Source: Actinomycetota bacterium
Lineage (GTDB): Bacteria; Actinomycetota; Thermoleophilia; Gaiellales; Gaiellaceae
NCBI GenBank assembly: GCA_013698195.1
Contig: JACCVK010000075.1
Location: 1 to 5,156, forward strand
Direction: 5' to 3'
DNA length: 5,156 nucleotides
A program made the position numbers and the translations under genes. Shown here one piece after another: positions 1-5,069 of this stretch. Under the pieces are notes generated by a model. The model searched no databases. It was not told the DNA's origin and saw nothing but the letters and a program-made list of their open reading frames with translations. Numbering within the stretch: the first letter of the stretch is position 1; every line of letters starts with the position of its first letter.

Positions 1-252
1 TCCTCCACGCCCTTCTCCAGCGCTCGCTGCAGCGCTTTTCGCAGGTGCGTGTTTCGGTGCCGCCTGAGCGCGGACTCGTGCAGATCGTGCTTTGTCGCAA
101 GCTGTCGGATTGAATCGCCCGCGACGAGCTGGCGCTCGATCGAGACGCTCGCGCTTCGCCTGGAGGTCGGACTCAAAGGCGAGCCGTCGCTCGCGGGCGT
201 CCGCGTCAGTGACCTCGCCGAGAGCCTGGTCTAACCCGCCGCAGATTCGCAC
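1..252 (-). pseudogene. helix-turn-helix DNA-binding protein, frameshifted and cut by the window edge
   Basis: Two parts of one apparent protein lie in two frames. The first can start at GTG 252-250, with GGAG 10 bases upstream, and reads a charged helical stretch with LGEVTDADARERR and LAFESDLQAKRER. The second, from about 143 down to the edge, reads IERQLVAGDSIRQLATKHDL followed by HESALRRHRNTHLRKALQRA. That is a typical sigma-like or resolvase-like helix-turn-helix: the pattern 'aG.S.r.lA..h.l..saL.RHr..Hl' is common in small phage, plasmid and genomic-island proteins of actinobacteria. Removing one base near 143-160 joins the parts into an open frame. A role in DNA binding is inferred; a small-terminase or regulator identity cannot be separated here. 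It overlaps the preceding leucine-zipper peptide and may originally have been one protein with it. Confidence 0.5.
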
Positions 253-349
253 TTGTCATCTTCTCCAACGCGGCGACCTCCGCCGTCAGCGCGGAGAACT
301 CCTCGACGAGCCGGGTCTGCTCCTCCCGGAGGTTCTTGCGCCGCCTCAT
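206..349 (-). CDS. 47-residue leucine-zipper-like peptide
   Basis: The frame opens with ATG 349-347, whose bases overlap the TGA of the upstream gene (ATGA), a sign of translational coupling, and ends at TGA 208-206. The N-terminus is a basic patch (MRRRK). It is followed by leucines at residues 7, 14, 21 and 28, exactly seven apart, with F18 and V25 in the alternate core positions and many Glu/Arg between them. This is a short dimerising coiled coil next to a basic tip. From about residue 36 on the reading (LRRVRPGSRRGH) loses the coding look, and the next frame (GTG 252) takes over with natural sequence. So the peptide may be the front part of a longer coiled-coil plus helix-turn-helix protein interrupted by a single-base shift. 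I do not recognise a family. Confidence 0.45.
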   Translation of the reverse strand: MRRRKNLREEQTRLVEEFSALTAEVAALEKMTSANLRRVRPGSRRGH

Positions 350-735
350 CGCTCTTCGAGCCGGAGCAAACCGCTGGTGGGATCGTGGAGTTCGTCTTTG
401 TCCGCGCTCGCGAACGCGCGCACCCGCTCCTCGACCGGCACGCCCATGTACGCATCGAAGGCATCGCCGAGCGCCTGCTCCTGCTCGTCGGCGGCGAACG
501 CCCTCGCGGTGCCCGCCGTTGTTGGCTCGACCGGGACGGTGACCGCGCGGTCGAGCTGGAGGATGCCGGTCGGGTCGGAGTCAGCGTAGGAGCGTTCTGA
601 TCGCCTCGCCATCTGCGCGAGCTTCTGCGCGAGCGTTGCGGGGTTCAGGTCCAGCGGGTCCATGCCGAGACGTCGTGCGAGATCGACTCGCTGCGCTCGG
701 TGATCGTCAGGCCAGCAATGTTCAGTCCTCCTCAT
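346..735 (-). CDS. hypothetical acidic protein of the accessory cassette
   Basis: This is a clean frame with strongly G/C third positions, about 105-129 residues depending on the start. ATG 735-733 overlaps the TGA of the helix-turn-helix frame upstream in an ATGA junction. A second ATG at 663-661 gives a protein beginning MDPLDLNPATLAQKLAQMAR. Natural-looking residues (RVDLARRLG) precede that second ATG, so I prefer a start further out. A strong GAGGAGG ribosome-binding site on the minus strand at about 726-732 faces a TTG about eight bases on (717-715). That start would need one base removed to reach this frame. The chain is predicted soluble and mostly helical: a basic N-terminal third, then an acidic tail with DEQEQALGDAFDAYMGVPVE and a final LLRLEER. 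No membrane segment, signal peptide or known motif is visible. Its function is unknown; position suggests co-expression with the DNA-binding neighbours. Confidence 0.6.
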   Translation of the reverse strand: MRRTEHCWPDDHRAQRVDLARRLGMDPLDLNPATLAQKLAQMARRSERSYADSDPTGILQLDRAVTVPVEPTTAGTARAFAADEQEQALGDAFDAYMGVPVEERVRAFASADKDELHDPTSGLLRLEER

Positions 736-899
736 TCGAAACGAGCGCGGCCAGGTCGGGCCACGCGAAATCGTCGGTTTCCGTTTTTCGTCAGGCGCAC
801 CGGCCTGAGAGCACCGCTCTCGACGATGCGATCGAGCTGACGCGGCGTCATGAATACCGCCGAGATCCTCAGCGACGTCGCGCGTTTCCGCGGTCGCAC
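722..899 (-). pseudogene. MerR/excisionase-type helix-turn-helix protein with an apparent frameshift
   Basis: From GTG 899-897 (or the internal ATG 851-849) the frame reads a compact winged-helix unit: MTPRQLDRIVESGALRPVRL followed by TKNGNRRF. This matches the layout of HTH_17/MerR-like excisionases: helix-turn-helix ('TPRQLDRIVESGAL'), a beta wing ('RPVRLTKNGNRRF') and then normally 'xxDLxALV'. In the literal frame the ending is RVARPGRARFE with a stop at 734-732. Removing one T of the TTT complementary to 768-770 gives NRRFAWPDLAALVSNEED and a stop at 724-722, exactly what the family would show. I therefore call a single-base frameshift, either mutation or sequencing error. The likely role is recombination directionality or local regulation of the element. 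The start is uncertain: no good ribosome-binding site precedes either candidate. Confidence 0.55.
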
Positions 900-915
900 C
901 TCGAAGCGTCACGGC

Positions 916-1192
916 ATGACAGACGCCTCCAGGCGAGGCACCGCGGCGCGGTGGAAGAGGGCGAAGCGAGCGAACCTCGACCTCGTCTGCCCCGAGTGCG
1001 GCTCGGGCACGCAGCTCGCGTGGTTTCTGGTTCTCGTCGCCCGCGTGGACGTGGGAGCACCTGTGCGGTCGCGCCGGGGTGATCGCCTACTGCGACACGC
1101 ACGAGTGTCAGGTCGCGTTCGACCTGCGCCGGATGAACCAACGCGCAGATCGCTGCGGAACTTCTCCCCCTCTTAAAGGAGGAGGCGAATAA
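916..1192 (+). pseudogene. small Cys-rich zinc-ribbon-like protein with an apparent frameshift
   Basis: From ATG 916 the frame reads a basic N-terminus (MTDASRRGTAARWKRAKRAN) and then LDLVCPECGSGTQLAW. The coding character then passes to the next frame, which reads FWFSSPAWTWEHLCGRAG, then VIAYCDTHECQVAFDLRRMN, and ends GGGE at TAA 1190-1192. Deleting one T from TTT 1024-1026 joins them into one product of about 90 residues. A CxxC pair followed by LCG and CxxxxC motifs suggests zinc binding. Actinobacterial islands carry many such small zinc-ribbon proteins of unknown role. Its start faces the minus-strand helix-turn-helix gene with only 16 bases between them, so the two would share a very short divergent control region. 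I do not recognise a named family. The literal frame alone would end at 1176. Confidence 0.5.
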
Positions 1193-1254
1193 GCGGACGC
1201 CGCTCCGGCCTCTGGCCGCGTGACCCTAGTCCGCCGTCGCGACGAGCCGGATCG

Positions 1255-1272
1255 TGGAACGAACTTGGAACG
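1255..1272. repeat. direct repeat TGGAACG x2, 11-base period
   Basis: TGGAACG occurs at 1255-1261 and again at 1266-1272, so the copies start 11 bases apart, about one helical turn. That would present both copies on the same face of the DNA. Short helically phased direct repeats near an att site are typical of excisionase or integrase arm binding, but the repeat is short and this function is only inferred. Confidence 0.35.
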
Positions 1273-1302
1273 GTAAGGCGGGCAAAGACGGGAAGAGTCA
1301 GA

Positions 1303-1337
1303 GCCGCTAAGCGGCGCGAACTGGCCCAACCGCGCCG
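1303..1337 (+). other. two mutually exclusive hairpins
   Basis: GCCGC (1303-1307) can pair with GCGGC (1311-1315) across a TAA loop. CGGCGCG (1312-1318) can pair perfectly with CGCGCCG (1331-1337) across a 12-base loop. The two stems share bases 1312-1315, so only one can form in a given molecule. No T-run follows either. They could be part of a transcript leader or simply structured att-region DNA. Confidence 0.35.
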
Positions 1338-1360
1338 TTTCGAGACAGGTGGGCACGCAC

Positions 1361-1383
1361 GGGAAGCCTCAGGCCAGCTTCCC
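1361..1383. repeat. 7-bp inverted repeat over the tRNA anticodon loop (possible recombinase core site)
   Basis: GGGAAGC at 1361-1367 is the exact reverse complement of GCTTCCC at 1377-1383, with a 9-base spacer that itself contains the smaller palindrome GCC-TCA-GGC (1366-1374). The right arm is the anticodon-loop sequence of the tRNA-Gly half. Tyrosine recombinases that use tRNA genes often cross over at the anticodon loop between inverted core arms. The geometry here is compatible, although the spacer is slightly longer than the usual 7-8 bases. Confidence 0.45.
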
Positions 1384-1420
1384 AAGCCAGGTGTCGTGGG
1401 TTCGAGTCCCATCGTCCGCT
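1377..1420 (+). other. 3' half of a tRNA-Gly(CCC) gene: attachment-site remnant
   Basis: Everything from the anticodon loop onward is present and canonical. The loop is TTCCCAA with anticodon CCC at 1381-1383, followed by the 3' anticodon strand GCCAG (1386-1390) and variable loop GTGTC. The T-arm is GTGGG-TTCGAGT-CCCAT (1396-1412). The 3' acceptor strand is CGTCCGC (1413-1419), and T1420 is the discriminator, U73 being the bacterial tRNA-Gly identity base. CTA rather than CCA follows. The 5' anticodon strand should read CTGGC but here reads CCAGC, and no D-arm precedes it, so this is not a working tRNA. Loss of identity exactly at the anticodon loop marks a recombination junction. The post-tRNA hairpin kept at 1423-1445 suggests this is the displaced original chromosomal 3' half rather than the copy that restores the tRNA. 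Confidence 0.72.
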
Positions 1421-1422
1421 CT

Positions 1423-1445
1423 AGGCGTCAAGCGAGTTGACGCCT
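1423..1445 (+). terminator. perfect 9-bp hairpin just after the tRNA end
   Basis: AGGCGTCAA (1423-1431) and TTGACGCCT (1437-1445) are exact reverse complements around a GCGAG loop. The hairpin starts two bases after the tRNA discriminator, where the terminator of the original tRNA-Gly transcript would stand. No run of T follows, so it is at best an atypical intrinsic terminator or an RNA 3'-processing structure. Confidence 0.5.
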
Positions 1446-1571
1446 GTGCTGGATCCGGCTCTCGTGCCCTGGTGTCGTGATGTGGTGGCGCTGACGCACT
1501 CACCCGCACAAGACGGGCCGTCTACAAACGCTGCGAGGGAACACGACCGCTCCATCTCTAATCGTGCGCCC

Positions 1572-2192
1572 CTAGACAAGGTGCCGCCGGCTCAAAGCGC
1601 GTGCTCCCGTGAGCGCGATCCAGACAAGCCAGAGAGCGAGCGCGAGCCGAAGCGTCACCGCGGACCCAAGATCCGAGAAGCCGGCGACCTCGGCCGCCAG
1701 GGCCGCGATGCCCAGCGCGAGGGTGAGTCGCCGGTGGTCCGCCCAGCGCTCGTCGCGGCGAAACGCGGCCGCGAGGACAAGCGGCGCTGCGAGCCTCGTC
1801 GGCAGCCCGAGGAAGAAGCCGATCCCGTGAATCAGTCCGTGTGTCGTAGCGTCCGCTCCCTCGGGGTCGATGTTGCCCACGCCAAGGAAAACCCAGGCCA
1901 CCGCCGCAATGGAAAGAAGGACGATTCCGGCGAGAGCGGTCTTGGAACGCGCCAGAGATCTGTGGAGGACTAAAGCGAGCGCGCCGATGCCCGCGGCACC
2001 CGAGAAGAATGCGATGTTCATCAGCCACCCGAAGTCACCCAACGCGTACTCGCTGACCGCGTCGCTGTCGTTGACCTCAGGCTCGAGAACGTGGAGGGCC
2101 CCGACCAAGGCGATGCACAGGAGCGGTCCCGCAACCGCGAGGCGGGCCGCCCAGATGAGCGCGTTGGGCTGGCGGGCCGCAGCGCTATGCAT
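1572..2192 (-). CDS. DUF998-type integral membrane protein
   Basis: The protein is 206 residues from ATG 2192-2190. About six hydrophobic segments are visible, near residues 12-34, 53-77, 86-106, 117-142, 155-172 and 178-198, with short polar links, so it sits in the cytoplasmic membrane and has no cleavable signal. The first loop ends in the family-like SEYALGDFGWLMN (about 47-59). A later conserved-looking loop, GNIDPEGADATTHGLIHGIG (106-125), carries an acidic/His set (D109, H118, H122). Length and layout fit the DUF998 family, whose biochemical function is not established. Longer starts, up to about 2363, exist but add a Pro/Arg-rich stretch overlapping pgi, so I chose 2192. That start follows a TAnnnT box by seven bases. 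The C-terminus is basic (SRRHLV). It is divergent from pgi with no evident functional tie. Confidence 0.8.
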   Translation of the reverse strand: MHSAAARQPNALIWAARLAVAGPLLCIALVGALHVLEPEVNDSDAVSEYALGDFGWLMNIAFFSGAAGIGALALVLHRSLARSKTALAGIVLLSIAAVAWVFLGVGNIDPEGADATTHGLIHGIGFFLGLPTRLAAPLVLAAAFRRDERWADHRRLTLALGIAALAAEVAGFSDLGSAVTLRLALALWLVWIALTGARALSRRHLV

Positions 2193-2347
2193 CGGGGCGA
2201 GTCTAGTGGTCGGTCGTCGGCGAGGATTACGCGCCGCGCGTTCGGCGGCTGTCGCACCTTGGTGTCGAAAAGGATCACGAGGCGGCGACCTGCAAGGATT
2301 GGCGCGCGTGGGCACGACTTCGACCTCGACGGAGAAGCGCTGAGCGC
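2193..2347. promoter_or_regulatory. divergent intergenic region between the DUF998 gene and pgi
   Basis: These 155 bases must carry the promoters of both divergent units. On the plus strand I see no convincing -35/-10 pair. The only purine-rich element before pgi is GGAG at 2331-2334, 13 bases from the ATG, too far for a standard ribosome-binding site, so pgi initiation looks weak or atypical. No operator-like palindrome stands out. Confidence 0.45.
2200..2205 (-). promoter_or_regulatory. probable leaderless -10 box (TAGACT) for the DUF998 gene
   Basis: On the minus strand TAGACT fits the TAnnnT -10 consensus and ends seven bases before the ATG at 2192. There is no purine-rich ribosome-binding site between them. 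This is the standard arrangement of leaderless transcripts in actinobacteria and Deinococcota. No good -35 element is visible at the expected distance. Confidence 0.4.
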
Positions 2348-3973
2348 ATGAGCATCGCCCCACTTCGAGAGCGCCCCGCCTGGAGGGCGCTCGAGCGCCA
2401 CTACACCGAAATTCGCGACGTCCACCTGCGCGACCTCTTCGCCGACGATCCCGCCCGGGGGGAGCGACTCGCCGCCGAGGGCGCGAGTCTCTACCTCGAC
2501 TACTCGAAGAACCGGGTTACCGACGAGACGCTGCGGCTGCTCGTGCAGCTCGCCGAGGAGTCGGGGCTACCGGAGCGCACGGAAGCGATGTTTCGAGGCG
2601 ATCGGATCAACGTCTCGGAGAATCGCTCGGTCCTGCACGTCGCCCTCCGCCTGCCGAAGGGCAAATCGCTCGTGGTGGACGGTAGGGACGTCGTTCAAGA
2701 CGTCCACGGCGTCCTCGACCGGATGGCGAAGTTTGCAGACCGCGTCCGCTCGGGCGAGTGGAAAGGTCATACGGGCAAGCCCATCGCGAACGTCGTCAAC
2801 ATCGGCATCGGCGGCTCGGATCTCGGCCCGGTGATGGCGTACGAAGCTCTACGTCACTACTCGCGCCGCGACCTCACGTTCCGCTTCGTCTCGAACGTCG
2901 ACTCAGCCGACTTCGTCGAGGCGACAGGTGACTTGAGCGCCGACGAGACGCTCTTCGTCGTCGCGTCAAAGACCTTCACGACCCTCGAGACGATGACGAA
3001 CGCCCGCACAGCGCGCGAATGGGCGCTGGCCGCGCTGGACGACGAGAGCGCGATTGCGAAGCACTTCGTCGCCGTGTCCACGAACGCCGAGGCGGTCGCG
3101 GCGTTCGGGATCGATCCAGCCAACATGTTCGGCTTCTGGGATTGGGTCGGAGGGCGCTACTCGCTTGCCTCCGCCATCGGGCTCTCGACGATGATCGCCG
3201 TCGGGCCGGATCGGTTCCGGGAGCTGCTCGCCGGGTTCCATGCGCTGGATGAGCATTTCCGGGAAACGCCCCTCGAGCGCAACCTGCCCGCTCTGCACGG
3301 GCTCCTCTGCGTCTGGTACGCGAGCTTCTTCGGTGCCGAGACCGTTGGCGTCATGCCGTACAGCCACTACCTGAAGCGCTTGCCCGCCTACCTCCAGCAG
3401 CTAACGATGGAATCAAACGGCAAGCAGGTGACGCTCGACGGCCGGCCCGTCGACTACGAGACAGGCGCAGTCTTCTGGGGCGAGCCGGGAACCAACGGCC
3501 AGCACAGCTTCTTTCAGCTCCTGCATCAGGGCACGAGGCTCATCCCGGTGGATCTGATCGGGTTCGCGAAGCCGCTCGAGCCCATCCGCGACCACCACGA
3601 CCTGCTCATGTCGAACGTCTTCGCCCAGGCGGAGGCCCTCGCGTTCGGGAGATCCGAAGACGAGGTTCGATCCGAAGAGGTCGACGAGCAGATCGTCCCG
3701 CACCGTGTCTTCGAGGGGAACCGTCCGACGAACGTGCTGCTCGCGGAGCAGCTCACTCCGCACACGCTCGGCGCGCTCGTCGCGTTCTACGAGCACAGCG
3801 TGTTCACACAGGGCACCGTCTGGGAGATCGACTCGTTCGACCAGTGGGGCGTCGAGCTCGGAAAGGTTCTCGCGCAACGGATCGTGCCCGAGCTCGAGTC
3901 CGAAGCGGTGCCCGAGCTCGCGCACGACAGCTCCACGAACGCGCTCATCCGCCGCTACCGCGCAATGAGATAG
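2348..3973 (+). CDS. pgi: glucose-6-phosphate isomerase
   Basis: The cytoplasmic enzyme interconverts glucose-6-phosphate and fructose-6-phosphate in glycolysis and gluconeogenesis and feeds the pentose phosphate pathway. At 541 residues the length is that of full bacterial Pgi. Both sugar-isomerase (SIS) folds are present. The first holds NIGIGGSDLGP (151-161) and the phosphate-binding SKTFTTLET (207-215). The family signature FWDWVGGRYSLASAIG lies at 263-278 with Arg270. MESNGK gives the catalytic Glu355, NGQHSF gives His386, and the second signature SFDQWGVELGK ends in the catalytic Lys506; Glu355 and His386 carry the same numbers as in the E. coli enzyme. The ATG at 2348 is supported by the usual N-terminal length, although its ribosome-binding site is weak (GGAG 13 bases off). 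gnd follows after 15 bases, so they are probably co-transcribed. There is no sign of decay or transfer. Confidence 0.97.
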   Translation: MSIAPLRERPAWRALERHYTEIRDVHLRDLFADDPARGERLAAEGASLYLDYSKNRVTDETLRLLVQLAEESGLPERTEAMFRGDRINVSENRSVLHVALRLPKGKSLVVDGRDVVQDVHGVLDRMAKFADRVRSGEWKGHTGKPIANVVNIGIGGSDLGPVMAYEALRHYSRRDLTFRFVSNVDSADFVEATGDLSADETLFVVASKTFTTLETMTNARTAREWALAALDDESAIAKHFVAVSTNAEAVAAFGIDPANMFGFWDWVGGRYSLASAIGLSTMIAVGPDRFRELLAGFHALDEHFRETPLERNLPALHGLLCVWYASFFGAETVGVMPYSHYLKRLPAYLQQLTMESNGKQVTLDGRPVDYETGAVFWGEPGTNGQHSFFQLLHQGTRLIPVDLIGFAKPLEPIRDHHDLLMSNVFAQAEALAFGRSEDEVRSEEVDEQIVPHRVFEGNRPTNVLLAEQLTPHTLGALVAFYEHSVFTQGTVWEIDSFDQWGVELGKVLAQRIVPELESEAVPELAHDSSTNALIRRYRAMR

Positions 3974-3975
3974 AA

Positions 3976-3981
3976 GGGGAG
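3976..3981 (+). promoter_or_regulatory. ribosome-binding site of gnd
   Basis: GGGGAG sits in the 15-base gap between the pgi stop and gnd, seven bases before GTG 3989. It decides for the GTG over the in-frame ATG at 4007. Confidence 0.7.
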
Positions 3982-3988
3982 CGACGCC

Positions 3989-5023
3989 GTGGCAACGGAC
4001 ACCCCTATGCAGCTCGGGATGGTTGGGCTCGGCCGGATGGGCGGAGGCATCGTTCGGCGCCTCCTGCGCGACGGACACCGCTGCGTCGGCTACGACGTCT
4101 TTCCCGAGGCCGTGCAGGCGCTCGCGGCCGATGGCGCCGGCGGTGCGACCTCGCTCGAGGAGTTCGCCTCGAAACTCGAGAAGCCGCGGACGGTGTGGGT
4201 GATGGTGCCCGCGGGCGAGATCACGCAGGCGACGATTCGCGATGTCGCCCAGGTGTTGGAGCCGGGCGACGTGATCATCGACGGCGGCAACACCTACTAC
4301 CACGACGACATCCGCCACGCTGCCGAGCTTCGGGATCTGGGCATCCATCACGTCGACGTCGGGACGAGCGGCGGCGTCTGGGGTCTCGAACGCGGCTTCT
4401 GCCTGATGATCGGCGGCGAGCGCGGGATCGTCGACCGACTCTCTCCGCTCTTCGCCTCGATCTCGCCGGGAGTCGCAGCCGCGCCCCGAACGCCCGGGCG
4501 TACCGGGGAGCCGAGCCCCGCCGAGCACGGGTACTACCACTGCGGCCCGAACGGTGCCGGGCACTTTGTGAAGATGGTGCACAACGGCATCGAATACGGC
4601 CTCATGGCTGCGTACGCCGAAGGCCTGAACGTCATCAAGAACGCCGACGTGGGCACGCGGGAGCGCGCAGCAGATGCCGAGACGGCCCCGCTCGCGGCAC
4701 CTGAGCACTACCGGTACGAGATCGACACGACCGAGGTCGCGGAGCTATGGAGGAGAGGAAGCGTCGTCGGCTCGTGGCTGCTCGACCTGACCGCCCAGGC
4801 GCTGCATGAGTCACCGAGCCTGAACGAGTTCGAAGGACGCGTCTCGGACTCCGGTGAGGGGCGCTGGACGTCGATCGCGGCGATCGAGGAGGGAGTTCCG
4901 ACCCCGGTGCTGACGGCGGCGCTCTACTCGCGCTTCGCCTCGCGCGACCTCGGCGACTTTGCGGACAGGGTGCTCTCTGCGATGCGCAAGCAGTTCGGCG
5001 GTCACCACGAGAAAAAGACCTAG
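3989..5023 (+). CDS. gnd: 6-phosphogluconate dehydrogenase, decarboxylating (short, probably NAD-dependent type)
   Basis: The enzyme oxidatively decarboxylates 6-phosphogluconate to ribulose-5-phosphate in the cytoplasm. At 344 residues it belongs to the short class (about 300-350) rather than the 470-residue class. The Rossmann domain has GLGRMG at 13-18. Asp36 at the end of strand 2 (GYDV) normally binds the adenosine ribose hydroxyls, which favours NAD over NADP. DGGNTYYHDD spans 98-107, then VDVGTSGGVWGLERGFCLMI spans 122-141. The catalytic stretch CGPNGAGHFVKMVHNGIEYG (185-204) contains Lys195, His198, Asn199 and Glu202. The C-terminal helical domain carries GEGRWTSIAAIEEGVPTPVL (289-308), the GEGRWT form being typical of the short class. 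A Pro/Arg-rich insert (about 164-178) is a small extra loop. GTG is chosen for its ribosome-binding site. Co-transcription with pgi is likely; cofactor preference is inferred from Asp36 only. Confidence 0.94.
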   Translation: MATDTPMQLGMVGLGRMGGGIVRRLLRDGHRCVGYDVFPEAVQALAADGAGGATSLEEFASKLEKPRTVWVMVPAGEITQATIRDVAQVLEPGDVIIDGGNTYYHDDIRHAAELRDLGIHHVDVGTSGGVWGLERGFCLMIGGERGIVDRLSPLFASISPGVAAAPRTPGRTGEPSPAEHGYYHCGPNGAGHFVKMVHNGIEYGLMAAYAEGLNVIKNADVGTRERAADAETAPLAAPEHYRYEIDTTEVAELWRRGSVVGSWLLDLTAQALHESPSLNEFEGRVSDSGEGRWTSIAAIEEGVPTPVLTAALYSRFASRDLGDFADRVLSAMRKQFGGHHEKKT

Positions 5024-5069
5024 AGGCTTGATGTGGGTTGTGGGTGCGGTTCAGGGAGGGCATGGGCCA

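Larger units (their letters stand above)
1..1420. mobile_element. right-hand end of a probable tRNA-Gly-targeted integrative element (partial, decayed)
   Basis: This is inferred from context. A 3' half of a tRNA-Gly(CCC) gene at 1377-1420 has no 5' half where one should be, and everything to its left is a set of small accessory-type genes: an excisionase/MerR-like helix-turn-helix frame, a zinc-ribbon-like frame, a leucine-zipper peptide and a second helix-turn-helix frame. Several of them are frameshifted. To the right of the tRNA half stand intact central-metabolism genes. The layout fits an attR/attL junction of a tyrosine-recombinase element that entered the tRNA. The integrase, the other att site and the intact tRNA are not in the window, so element type (ICE, prophage, satellite) cannot be decided. 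Confidence 0.5.
1193..1571. other. non-coding stretch between the accessory cassette and the DUF998 gene
   Basis: I find no convincing gene on either strand in these 379 bases. The sequence holds, in order, an 11-base-spaced direct repeat, two competing hairpins, an inverted repeat over the tRNA cut, the 3' half of a tRNA-Gly and a post-tRNA hairpin, each listed separately. Bases 1446-1571, before the converging end of the DUF998 gene, show nothing recognisable. Confidence 0.6.

Noticed and set aside
736..912. Extension of the acidic protein to GTG 912.
   Set aside because: In this stretch a different frame encodes the helix-turn-helix protein with clear family-like sequence, so the extension is a shadow.
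636..1082. 148-residue plus-strand frame.
   Set aside because: Its composition is Arg/Pro/Ser-rich and it runs opposite the helix-turn-helix and acidic-protein frames, which read naturally.
1173..1412. Minus-strand frame beginning MGLEPTTPGLGS.
   Set aside because: The first residues are simply the antisense of the tRNA T-arm and anticodon region, a well-known false gene pattern; the rest has no coding character.
1193..1420. GCGGACG at 1193-1199 exactly complements the tRNA-Gly acceptor strand CGTCCGC, suggesting a tRNA gene with a long intron or a tmRNA.
   Set aside because: No D-arm or 5' anticodon strand follows, no group I intron core is recognisable, and the TTCGAC-type D-loop and tag frame of tmRNA are missing. 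A 7-base GC-rich match within about 230 bases can be chance.
1390..1479. GGTGTCGTG repeated at 1390-1398 and 1471-1479, a possible second att copy.
   Set aside because: The match stops after nine bases and lacks the rest of the T-arm, so it is probably coincidental.
1437..1973. 178-residue plus-strand frame.
   Set aside because: It is mostly opposite the DUF998 gene, is Arg/Glu/Pro-rich without any motif, and has no ribosome-binding site.
2193..2363. N-terminal extension of the DUF998 gene to 2363.
   Set aside because: It overlaps the pgi start, encodes a Pro/Arg-rich stretch atypical of the family, and the -10-like box points to 2192.
3413..4708. 431-residue open frame on the minus strand.
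   Set aside because: It lies wholly opposite pgi and gnd, which carry all catalytic motifs, and is a by-product of high GC.
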